Assembly (NCBI GenBank): GCA_027604705.1
Contig: JADHYV010000045.1
Coordinates: forward strand, 1-64,000
DNA from: Allomyces arbusculus
Taxonomy: Eukaryota; Blastocladiomycota; Blastocladiomycetes; Blastocladiales; Blastocladiaceae
Direction: 5' to 3'
DNA: 64,000 bases
Part shown: in pieces, positions 23,572 through 34,496 of the stretch
How the letters are laid out: each line of letters begins with the position of its first letter
Position numbering within the stretch: the first letter of the stretch is position 1
The notes under the pieces: model-generated
The model's input: the letters and a program-made list of their open reading frames with translations, nothing else
What the model was told of the DNA's origin: nothing
The model's database searches: none
Made by a program: the position numbers and the translations under genes

Positions 23572-25150
23572 ACCGGGCGCAAACAGGGCGGTGTTCGGCG
23601 TGAAGGAGGGCCGGATTGTATTTAGTTTGCCGTAATCTATTTCCGTCGATATTTTTTTCCTGACCGCTGTTGCTGGCGCTCCTGCTGTTGTTGGCGCAGG
23701 TCTTGCCAGCGCCAAACGCGCTCACCAGCCGCCCTCAATGAAGTGTTGCGTAGGGCCAGTCTGGCGGGGCAACTGCATATGATTCCACCAGACCTCGTCA
23801 AACTTAGTTAGAAGTGGCAAAAAGACAACATACAGCCCGCCAGGTTACGGGTAAGGTGTGCACGCAAGATCTCGCGCCGCATCGCCGTCACGTTCATTCC
23901 ATTATGCGCGGCTCTTTGTGAGGTCCTCCCGGGAGTCGAACCCAGATGCATGTGCCCGTATGCTCTCTGCTATTTGCTCATGAGCGCACCGCTGGACCTG
24001 GCATAATCTTGACGCTGGTCGACTTTGAGGACCTTGAATAATGCGCTCGGCGGTGCTGGGCGCAGACCTTTTCATTGCGCGGCGGAGCGGCTGAATGTGG
24101 AGCAAGGGCTCCTCGCCAAGATTGATGCGTCGGTGCATAATTCAAAACCTGTGCCAATACTTTCCCACCTCGTGTTGGCTGGGGATTCTCTCCTTTCAAA
24201 TGTTGTCGCGGATGCAAAGGGTGGACGGGCACAACTCGGACAAAATGCAGGCGAGCGGTAAACTGGTACGTCCTCTCTGTCAAGTCTTTTCAAATTGTAC
24301 CTAGTACGCACGTTCAACATGGGCGAGCATACTTCGAAGTCACGTTCTCAATCTTCGTTGATACTGTTCTGGTGGTGGAGCAGCAAAAAAACAGTGAGAT
24401 GAGGGACCAATTCACGCATTTCTCCCCACAAGCAGATCCTGTCTTGATGTCCTCCAGTAATCGAATACGGGTATGCATGGTTTCGCATGCTTCGCTTAGT
24501 TTGCTGACCACACTGCAGGACCTTGCACCGTGTTGTTGCAAGTCATTTCGGAGGGCCTGGTCGACAATGCGCCCTACAGAAGCACCCATCCCACGTCTCG
24601 CTCATAGTTTGGAATGAGAATCGACGAGAGATTGCCTTTCGTCGACTTAGAGATCATCACATGGACCACAACATCGCCCGCAGCGTTTAAGACACTTTAC
24701 ACGAGCTGATGCTTTCCCGTTCGTTGGGAAACCTCCAGTCACTGAACGGCGAGAAACGTCTCGTGGACGGACTTAGTCTTTGGGGCTCCCAGGAATCGGA
24801 CCCGGACTCAACTGTGCGGTTCCCCTTCCGCCTCTCGCTCCTCTCGCCGATGATATCCCATTGCACGAGGGGCTGGCCCTGAGCCCAACAAACGCGCTCC
24901 CCAAGGCCTGACGTGGGCACGACCTTCCTGAACACAAAAAGGTGCAAAACTGAACCAGGGCCGCGGTCCATATCCATTGTTCCACGACGCAAAGCAACCC
25001 AACCCACTACCGACCTACAGTCCGACGCGCGCTCCTACCTACCTATCGCGCTTCCTTCGACTATGCTATCCTAACCCTAGTCCGTTCCGACTCTCCAGTG
25101 CAGTCCCTCTCTCTCTCTTCTTCTTCCCCTCCTCTCCACTCTCCACCCCA
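23572..25150. other. intergenic region between ADE5,7 and the cyclase
   Basis: Convergent 3' ends flank about 1.6 kb of lower-GC DNA. It contains the tRNA-like element at 23,921-23,999. A minus-strand open stretch at 24,314-24,589 has weak coding character (LSEACETMHTRIRLLEDIK) but no family I can name. The last 80 bases before 25,150 are CT-rich. Confidence 0.45.
23921..23999 (-). repeat. tRNA-like element, second copy
   Basis: Read on the minus strand, 5' AGGTCC pairs with 3' GGACCT over six bases to form an acceptor-like stem. The T-arm is CTGGG, TTCGACT, CCCGG with the B-box core GGGTTCGACTCC. The 79-base length is right for a tRNA, but the D and anticodon arms do not fold canonically (a four-pair GCAT/ATGC stem with an eight-base loop is the best I find). 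It shares the T-arm, the following AGGAC.C.CACAA and a GAGAG...CATG stretch with the plus-strand element at 16,457. I judge it a tRNA-derived repeat rather than a functional tRNA. Confidence 0.4.
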
Positions 25151-28100
25151 TCATGACGGTGCGGCTGCGCCAACCTTATCGCCCGGTTCCGGCCGCGCCT
25201 TCCCATGTCGTGGCCCCGCCGATCCCGTCTCGGCCGACCGTTTACTCGCCACCCGTGTCGGCGCCGCCGGCTCAACATCGCCGGTACGCTGACCGCCCGC
25301 GACCGCTGCCGGTGCGGTTTCGTGTGGCGCGCCGGCGGCCGAGTCCTTGCGCCCGTTCAAGAAATACGTTTCGAGCATGCCCTTGCCCTTGATAAACACG
25401 GGCCCGCGCGCGGTCATGTCGTAGTACTCGTGCAGGTGCTCGTAGGCGGCTTGCGACGTGTGGATCAAGTTGTCGGGGCAGTTGGATTCCATGCGCGACG
25501 CCACGTTCACCGAGTCACCCCAGATGTCGTAGGTGTACTTGGACGACCCAATGACGCCGGCAACGATGGGTCCGCCTAGGCGACCGTGGGGTGAAAGTGT
25601 CAGCTGCAGATTGCAATCGTCGAGAGCAGGGAGCGGGAACGTACAGTTGATACCGATGCGCACAATTAGCGGGTTGCAGTACATGTGCGCGAACACGCCT
25701 TCGTTATAACTGAAAATCGTGTCGCGAAACTCCATGGCAAACTCGGCCATGCGCACCGCGTGCGGGACCGCCGTCTCGGCCTGGCCGTCGCGCGTCATGG
25801 CCAGGTACTTGGTGCCTATCCCATCGAGAACGCCGCAGCCGCCGGTCAGTGCCCGCAACACGCCCGCCGCGCTCGACACACCCGCACGATCCCAGAGCTC
25901 CGTACCAATGGTCTTGATCTTGATGACATGATGCGTCGTGCACACCTCGTCGATATCCGAAATCATTTCGTTCAGCAGCTGCAGCGCGAGCTGCGGGCTC
26001 AGCTCGAGCGCGTCGAGGTTCACGATGTACCCAAACAAGACCGTCACGTCCTCGAACGCGTCGGCGATGCGAAGCGTCGGATTCTGCCGCAACCGCTGTG
26101 CGACGTCGAGTGGGAAGATATTGAGCAGCAACCGTTCCGTATCGGCCTGGAGCGACCGAATTTCCGCCACCTTGGCCTGAACGTGCCGCTTCATTTGGAA
26201 GTTGCGCCGGATTTGCGTGTCCATGGACGAGTTGGTGGTGATGAGCATCAGCAGCGAGACGATAATCACGAGGAACGCAGCGGTGATTTGGCCGCCAGGC
26301 ATGGCGGGCGGCGTGCCGAGCATCGACGAGAGACCGAGGTAGTAGGCGCCGAGAGACAAGGGCACAAACAGGGCGGCCAGGGCCGTGAACCACCGCGTGC
26401 GCAGGCCGATGAATGCGGTCGTGCAGTAAATCATGAGCAGAATACTCGCGAGCTGCATCGACGGCCGCACTGACTGGACTTGCGTGAGCCGCACGAGGTC
26501 GCCCATGAGCGGCAGGAACAGCGTGAAGCAGGCCAGCATGTTCGGGTGCCACTTGGCCCACCGGGACGCCTTGACCATCGAATCGGTCGAATCGAGCTGC
26601 TTGTCCACGTTCCATAGACCCGACGCGCCCCCACGCGACGCACCAACCCCACCGGCCCCGCCACCCGTGATAGTGACCACCTTCATTTGCCGGTTGTAGA
26701 GCGGCCAGAGGACGAGCACCATCAACGTCATGATCATGACAGCGGTCAAGTCTCCAGCGAGCGACGTGATCGAGTAGTCGAGCACGAGAATCGACGCGAA
26801 GATCGTGACCGTCTTGACGCCGAGCGCGAGCGTCATGGCGCGCAGCATGTCGTTGCCGTAGTACTCCATGTAGTTGTACTTGTAGGACCGTTCCACGTCG
26901 CGCGCGCGGAACGAGCCCGTCCACGTCATGTCGCGCGCGATTTCCTTGAACAATGCCTGCTGCGCACGCACCGTCTCTTGCTGGTCGTCCAAGGTCCCGG
27001 CATCGACGGCGCCAAACGGGTCCAACGGGTTGCCGCCCACACCGGCGCCGCCAATCGAAGCTCCGAGGACCAGTTCAAGGCCCGCCATGGCGCCGGGACC
27101 ACTGGCGCCACTGCCGGCGGACCCAGACTTGCCGCCGTCGCCTATCTCCTTCGGGTCCGGTGCCGTGCCCGGGAACATGATCGGCGCGAGCGACGCGCCC
27201 GCGAGATTGGTGGCGAGCATATCGGCCGACGTCGACCGCACGTGCTTGATGGCGACATCTGGCACGAGCGCACCGGCGCTCGCACTCGGTTGCGTGCGCA
27301 GTGGCGAGTTACCTCCCAAGGCCGTCGTCTTGACCACATCCTCGGCCGACGTCGCGAGCGGGTGCGCAACATTGGCCAGCTGCCCTTCGGTCGCCTTGGC
27401 GTAATGGAACTTGGCGAGGTTGTATGTCTTGATCGGTTCCCCCTCATCCCCGGTCACGGGCGCGGCCTCGACAAACGTCATATTCTCGCGGTTCTTGAGC
27501 AGCTGGTAGCTCGCGTTCGACAAGTGCGGGATATTGACCGTCGCCGACTGTTCCATGAGCGACGCCAAGTCGACGTCGGCCGACCACACGTCGTACTTGA
27601 GCTTGAGCCACCCAATCACGCCGGCGCGGACCGACCCGGTATGAATCCCGACACGCACTTGCAGCTTGTACTTGATTTTGCGCGCCGTGCGCGCGACCCC
27701 TTGGATAATCTCGATCGCCAGCATGCACGACTTGTAGGCCCATTCCGAGGCCTCGGCCTGCGACTGAACCGGCTCGGGCACACCGCCGCAGCAGTGGTAG
27801 CAGTCGCCAATCACCTTGATTTTCTCGAGCCCGAGCGCGTCCGAGACCGTGTCGAATTCCGTGAACAGGTCACTCAAAACCACCACCTAACAAACGATCG
27901 AGCAAACGAGCGGCAGGTCAGTCAGTGCACGTCGCGGCGAGAGAGGACAAACCCAACGGAAAGAGCCGACCAACGTACGAGCTTCTTAGCCGACACTTTA
28001 CTCGAAAACGTCGTGAACCCGACCAAATCGGCAAACAGGATCGTGACATTATGCAGTTCCTTGTAGGAATTCGACGCGCCGCCGATCCCGGTCCCGCCGC

Positions 28101-31100
28101 CTGCCGCGGCCGCGCGAGTCGAGACGCCGACGTTGCGCTTCAAGTCGGAAATGATTTTGGACGGCAAGACCATGCGCAAGAGTGCTTCCGACTGGGCTTT
28201 CGCGAGCGTGAGTGCCGCCTGCTGCCGATAGACGACGCGCGTCTTAAGATATGACCGGCGGTTATGCATCTCCGAAACGGCGGCAAAGTAGAGGCCAATG
28301 GTATTGGCGGCCAGGTAAACGAGCGCGTTCGACCCCCACGTATGGAATGCGCACGACCCGAGCGCGTCGATCAGGATTTGCAACAGCGTGAAGAGAATGC
28401 CGAGCCCCGTGCGGTACCCGAACGGCGCGCGCAGCATCCAGTAGACGAACCCGACGAGAATCAGATGATTCAGGTGCAGCACATTGTCCCAGAACAGTCC
28501 CGGAGCCGTGCACATTTCGCGCAGCAGGTTGTTGTTGATGAGCAGCAGACCGAGCGCAAGGCCAATCAGGACATTCGCAAACGCCAAGTCGGCCTCGCGC
28601 CGCGAATACCGCAACCAGATCCACGTGAAGAGCCCGACGGCGAGCCCAAGCGACGGCGACCAGACCATGAAGATTAGAAAGTGCGACTCGACTACGATCG
28701 ACCAGATCAAGTTGGACAGGAACAGCGCCATGACCTGCGCGAGCATCCACGAAAAGAGCGACTTGTTCTGCAGGTAGTAGAACATTTGATACTGCTTTTC
28801 GAGGTCCGGGTAAAACTTGAGCGACGGGATCCCGAACGCCGCGGCCCACCGCGGCGACGGGACAAACACATTGGCGTCGTCGTCGGCACCACTGTCGCGC
28901 ACACGTACGGGCGCAGCAGCACCGCCATTCACACCACCCGTGGCCCCGCCCAGCCCAATTTCCGGATGGCTTGCGCCCGTCAAGTCGAACAGCGACGGAA
29001 TCGATGGGAGCGACCCGGACCGCCGCGCACTGCTGTTGTTGAGAGGTTGCACTGATGCCCCGGGTACGGGCGACGACGGGATCATTGGCGCGCTTTCGGT
29101 GAGCACGGGTCCGCTGGCGCCCGTGGGCGTGCCCGTCTGCGTGGATCCCGCGCCGGCCGCCTCGCCAATCCCGCGCAAACTATTGCGCAGGCCCGAAATC
29201 GACGCCGACCGACGCACTTTCACGACCGACGACAAACTCGCGCGCAGCTGGTGCAGAAGCCCGCTCGATCCGGGCGCCGAATTCCCGCCGCCGCCACCGC
29301 CAACGCCGTTGGCCACTCCCGCACTGCCCGTCACACTCGGCGTCGTCACGGGCACCGACGCGTGCCGCGGTATCGACGCCGAGCTCGACCTCCGACGCCC
29401 ACCGTCGTCCATGGCCGCCGCCAGCTTGATATTCGGATCGAGCACGGCGCGCGACAACGATTGCGAGAGAACCGGCCCAAGCATGAGCCTCGACGCGGCG
29501 TGCCGCACCGGCCGTTCCATGGTCTGCGTGCGCAAAAACGACTTGGACCGCGAGAGCGCGAGCTGTTCGTCGGCCTCGGGCGTGTCGGCCAAGTCGGCTG
29601 CGGCCTTGATTTCGCGCGATGCGACTATGCGCGAACTCGAGGGCAAGGAGCACGCCGACGCCTTGGCCATCGCACCACTGCTGTCGAGCTCGCTGGGCGC
29701 CGTCACGGGCCGTCGTGGACCCACGATGGTCGTATCGGGCACGGACGGGGTCGCGGTGCCGCTACCAGGGGTTTCGGGGCGGCTCGGCGGAACAAATGGT
29801 ATGTGGCCGTCACGTCCCGTGTCGGACCGCGACTGCGCAATCTTGGCGGCGGCGGCAGTTGCAGCTGAATTTGTTGACGCGGGTGAGACAGGCGCGCCTG
29901 CCGGGTAAACGGCGTGCCGCGTGCGGCGCACGACAGGCCGGAAATGGCGCAGCGCCGGGTCGTCAAACGCGGTCCTCCGGCCAAACAACGAGTTGACGAC
30001 GCCAGACAGTTCATTCGCGGGCGGCGGCGCGAGCGGGGTGGCAGTCGCGATCGTGGACGTGTGCGGTAAATCGGCTTCGAGAATCTGGTCCAGGTCGGCG
30101 CCCGGCAGGATCGTGCCCGTCGACTGCGCCTCGGCCGTGGTGGGACCGATGCTGGCACCAACTTGGGCCAGGTCGGTCGACCGCTGGCTCGTGGACCGCG
30201 ACCGGATGCTGTTGCTGCGCGACTGGAAGCTGCCGGTGCGCGACCGCGCGCGCGGTGGCGCCGATGGGCCCGGGATGGACGCGCCGGCGGGTTTGCTCGA
30301 GTCGCCGAGGAGATCGCCGGACCCGGACCGCGTCGTATTGCGGTCGCGCGTGTTGGCGCCCAACGGCGTTGTGGACCGCGTTCCCGAGTTGGACGTTGAC
30401 GCAGTAGGCGCGGCGAGCACCGTGGTCAGGACGGACGTGCCGACCAGCGGCATGGTCCCCGCTGCATTAATCGCCGGGTCTGATGGGGTCACGCCGCCGG
30501 CCGAGGACCCGCGCGCAAGCGACTTGAACTTGGCCTTGACCGATAATTGGACGAGCTTGGACATGACGCGCACGGGCAGCGGCGCTGCCTCGTCGCCCGT
30601 ACTGCTGGCATCACTTGAAGCTGATACGACGCGCGCGGGCGAGACGAGCGCGTCGGCGGCTCTCGTGTCGTGGCCGTCCCCATCTGCCGTCGTCACGGGA
30701 CTGTCACAGATATCCGACGCGGTCGAGACGAACGGTGCCGACGGCGACGCCGCGCTCGGCGGAGGTAGCGCGCGCGCAGAGTCGGGCGACTGGGTGGGTA
30801 TGTCGGCGCCGCGTGATAGGAGGGACGGGACGAGCGGCGCGTGCGGGTGGACGTGGTACGGATGGTGCGCGTGGTTCTGATTTAGACCCGGGTGCAGCGC
30901 GTGGTGCGCGTGCAGGCTGGTCGTGACGACGAGGCGCGCGGGGGCCGGCGGCGGTGGGGCCGCCGAGGTTGCGCGAGAGTGCACACCGCTCACGTCGGCG
31001 ACGGTTGCGGCACCGAGCATGGTCGTGATCCGCGGTGGGGCTGGCGGGCGCGCAGTGGCGACGGCATCGTCGGAAGGTGCTTGCGTCGGGTTACTGGTCG

Positions 31101-31224
31101 CGCCCGCGGGGCCTGTTAGCACGACAACGGTCGTCGCTGGGGCGGTGCCCGCGGCAGCGGGCGCACGCGCGGCGGCATTGGGCGGGTCCGGGACGCTGGC
31201 GGAGCGGCCGAGCGAGCGGTTCAT
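25151..31224 (-). CDS. membrane adenylyl cyclase, animal-type TM1-C1-TM2-C2
   Basis: Makes cAMP from ATP at a membrane. Four exons: 31224-27979, 27886-25906, 25815-25645, 25575-25151; 1,940 residues. Residues 1-800 are Ser/Pro/Ala-rich and His-rich, probably disordered. A first hydrophobic region (about 811-1010) starts near FSWMLAQVMALFLSN. C1 (about 1055-1240) keeps both metal aspartates, in LFADLVGF and IGDCYHCCGG, and the YDVWSADVDLASLME loop that matches animal C1. A second hydrophobic region spans about 1427-1650. C2 (about 1690-1900) lacks the metal aspartates but keeps the lysine of KIKTIGTKYLA, the aspartate of YDIWGDS, and the Asn and Arg of VNVASRM. These are the adenine-selecting and transition-state residues of animal C2. 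One composite active site is therefore expected. The first and third introns have GTACGT donors. The second and third contain no in-frame stop. It is unlike the LRR-type Cyr1 of yeasts. Confidence 0.9.
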
Positions 31225-32362
31225 AGTGGAAGGTTGGTCGGGTGGTTGATTGCAGTTCTTGGTCGTGAGTGCGCCGTCGCCGCTGCTTGATCAGGCTGCG
31301 CGCCGGTCCGGCGTCAGCACAGGCGCGGCGATACGACGCAGCGCTCCCGTGCGCGCAGGGCCGCGGCGCCGATAGAGTGCAGCAAGTCGCAGGCGAGTGC
31401 GGCAGGTTGGGCGCGGCAATGGCCGGGTCGGCAGCGCGTTCGGCAACGTGGTCGTCGTTGCAAAAGAGAGGTGCATGCTTTGCCCAAAGGCGTGAGGCGC
31501 GCCGTGCCCGCCGTGACTTGCACACGACCACGTCGGATATATGAAGCGATTAAGTGCTTCGGAGGGTTTCCCCACGTTCGACGTGTTGGATCAAGTCGGC
31601 TGCATCGTCAACACGCAACAGTCTGAATGTCCGAGAGGTCAGTCGCGAGCGGGAACTCTTTTGCCAGGCGCACCGATTTGCTCTCGCCAGGCGCTGTTTT
31701 ACTGCTGCACGACTAAAATCGGCCTGCCAACAGAGCGTTGGTCGAGGCCGGCCCGTGCAGAGCGCTCCTGATCAGCGCAAGCACGAAGTGCGTGACCTGC
31801 ACTCTAGACGTCTGCGATTGGATGGCGATGAGCGGCCAACCCCGCATGCGCCGCCATATCGTCTCAGGCAAATTCTTTTTTGTCGCGGCTCTTGCTTTTG
31901 TTCTGTATTTGCCTGCGAGACGCGCCCACCTCCCAGGCTGGCCGTCAAACGGAAGCGGGAACGCAAGCCGGCCCGTCTCGCGGCCACGCAGTGTGTGACG
32001 CGTGATTTGCACATGAGGACCGAAAACGCGTCCATTTTTGCCTTTTGCTCCGTTTTGCTGCTCTCAGCTTCCACGACCGAAAGGCCAGGGCAGCGCCGAC
32101 GTGACGTGCGCACCAGCAGCCGGCCACGCCGATCAACTCCGCTTCCCCCGCTCACTGAACCCAACTTGCTGCATCCGCGCGACTGTGCGCGCCGACAACC
32201 TGCCCGACATCGGCCGGGTTTGCAACTCCTCGCTTGACGAATTTCCAGCACTCGCAGCAACCTGCCGCCATCCTTACCGGCGACCCCCGACCACCTGCCT
32301 GCTACCTCTGCCAGCGCGCGCACCGATTCGTTCTCGTCCCATTTCTCCGACCCAATCCAGCC
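31225..32362. other. divergent intergenic region, cyclase / UBC8
   Basis: It holds the 5' regions of two divergent genes. GGATATATGAAG at about 31,535 is a possible TATA-like element. No coding exon with domain support was found on either strand. Confidence 0.45.
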
Positions 32363-33209
32363 ATGTCGTCCCCGCGCCGACGCATCGAGACCGATGTGAT
32401 GAAGCTGTACGCCGCGAACCCCCCCCCCCAGCGGGCGCGATAACTTTCCTCGCTTCGGTCACTGACCGGACGAATTCTTGCCGTTCAGGTTGATGGGCGA
32501 CTACGAGGTGAATCTCATCAACGACAGCATGCAAGAATTTTTCGTCAAATTTGAGGGCCCGACCGACAGTACGTTGCGCTTGTTGTTCGTTGTCCGACCT
32601 CGACCACCGCGCGTGCGCTGATCGGCATCTCGCATTTCCTTTCCGTAGCGCCATTTGCTGGCGGCGTGTGGAAAGTCCGCGTGGAGCTGCCCGACCAGTA
32701 CCCCTACAAGTCGCCGTCGATTGGCTTCACCAACAAGATCTTCCACCCCAACATTGACGAGCGGTCCGGGTCGGTCTGCCTCGACGTGATCAACCAGACG
32801 TGGAGCCCCATGTTTGGTACGGACACCATTCGCGGATTTGCGAAATGCGCGCTCGGACTGACCTCGCCCCACTCGAGTAAACAGACATGATCAACATTTT
32901 CGAAGTCTTCTTGCCGCAGCTGCTGCGGTACCCGAACCCGACCGACCCGCTGAATGGCGAGGCAGCAGCGCTGATGATGCGCGAGCCCGCCGCGTACGAG
33001 GCCAAGGTCAAGGGTACGCGTCGATTGCCCCCATTCGAACAGGAGTGACCATGATCCTAACGAATCGGATTTTCCACGAATCAGATTACGTGAAGCGCTT
33101 CGCGTCCAAGGAGGCCTACGAAGCGTCCAAGGAATCCGAATCCGAGTCCGAAGAGTCCGAGTCGGTTGGGTCGCTCTCGGACGACGACGAGCCGGACATG
33201 GATTTGTAA
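32363..33209 (+). CDS. UBC8: ubiquitin-conjugating enzyme E2, UBC8/UBE2H (GID3) type
   Basis: Ubc8/Gid3 is the E2 that works with the GID/CTLH E3 complex, which in yeast degrades gluconeogenic enzymes. Five exons: 32363-32406, 32489-32568, 32649-32816, 32885-33013, 33085-33209; all GT-AG, 181 residues, the same size as human UBE2H (183). The UBC fold is complete: [36 protein letters not shown] with the HPN motif, then the catalytic cysteine in [12 protein letters not shown]. The helix [20 protein letters not shown] and the acidic tail ([18 protein letters not shown]) are diagnostic of the UBE2H group. The N-terminus [15 protein letters not shown] matches UBE2H well, fixing the start. Intron 1 contains a C11 run. 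Confidence 0.95.
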
Positions 33210-34496
33210 TGAGCAACGCGCACAGCCGTCGACGCGCGGCGGCGGTAGGTCGTTGTGCGTTCTCACTTGCCGGAGCCGGAGGCTCACGCGGTTGTGGTCG
33301 TGGATATCCGATCGATTTTCGTCTTCTTTTGTTTCCTGGCTCATGAACCAGAGTCGTGAAGACCTGCGAGCCGTTTGCTTGCCATCCTTAGGTGGTAAAG
33401 TCCTGAATTCGACAGCACGAGAGAAACAGGCACGGGTGTGGCAACAACCATCAGTTCGCATGGCTTGTCTCTTGATTTCTCAAGGTGTGCAGCATGCGTG
33501 TCGATTCCTGATAGGACTCCAAATATACCTCGCGTGATTTCGGATGGCGGCCGGTGACTGCTTCATTAACCAGCGCTGCTGCGCAGTTTTTACTGATCGC
33601 GAGCGCAGCAGCGATCACCCCACAAACATGAGCTCACATTTCCATAGCATCACCGTCTAAGCCGATCCATTGACCCATGTTAAGGCTGGCTCAATATTCG
33701 GCTGCATCTGGATAAGCCCTAAATACAAGTTCGCCCAGTAATTTGGCGGTGGAACTTGCCCTGCTATTCAGTCGGCGACTCATGCTCTGCTTAACGGCAC
33801 ACACGTTTTGTAAGACCACTGCACGCAATCCGAATGGCATTGCCCACGATACTTTGTCGGTGTGCGACAGCAACACGGCCGTGTGCCCGACTACAGCTAT
33901 GCTGCACACATCGTGCGCGGCATGTCAAAGTTAACCGCGTAACAATGGCCTTGAGCAAGGTTCCTTGTGTCGTGGTATGTGAGCAATCGCCGCCGCCGCG
34001 TTAACATTGCCTCCAGACTATGATGAGTAATCGCCAAGCAACCCGACTCAGAGCTGTGTGAAGTTATCTACCCATCGGCTGCCACGCACAATACATACAC
34101 CTGAAATACCAATTCGACACTCGGCCGGCAGATGATGCGTGTTGATGACGAATCTGGATTCCACACCAGTTTGCAACGCGATTCATGTCATGCGTTGGTC
34201 CTGGCGCAAGTGTTGCGCACGGCAGGGTTTTTATCGTGCCCAGCTGTGAAGTGGACGACGCTCTTGAAACGTTGGCATGGTCGCCCTGGTCCACGTCCAC
34301 ATTCAAGTTCGATTTCTGGAAAACAACGAATTCATGTGTTGCAATCAGGAGTTGGCAGCGATCCGAACGGCATCCCTATTGCAGCTGTCATCGCCCTCCC
34401 GCCGATCCTTTGCATGCACGGATGCACGAGTACACAACAAGCAAGAAAGAGCCAAGCAATCTATAAATACATCTCCAAACCCACCACTCCATCTAC
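33210..34496. other. intergenic region between UBC8 and the ABC transporter
   Basis: Convergent 3' ends flank 1.3 kb of moderate-GC sequence. No domain-bearing frame, tRNA fold or clear repeat was seen. Confidence 0.5.

Noticed and set aside
22552-23715. 387-codon minus-strand frame over ADE5,7
   Set aside because: Antisense of the conserved AIRS domain; composition is His/Arg/Asp-rich and meaningless.
26687-28066. 459-codon plus-strand frame opposite the adenylyl cyclase
   Set aside because: Arg/His/Val-rich antisense of a conserved coding exon; no domain.
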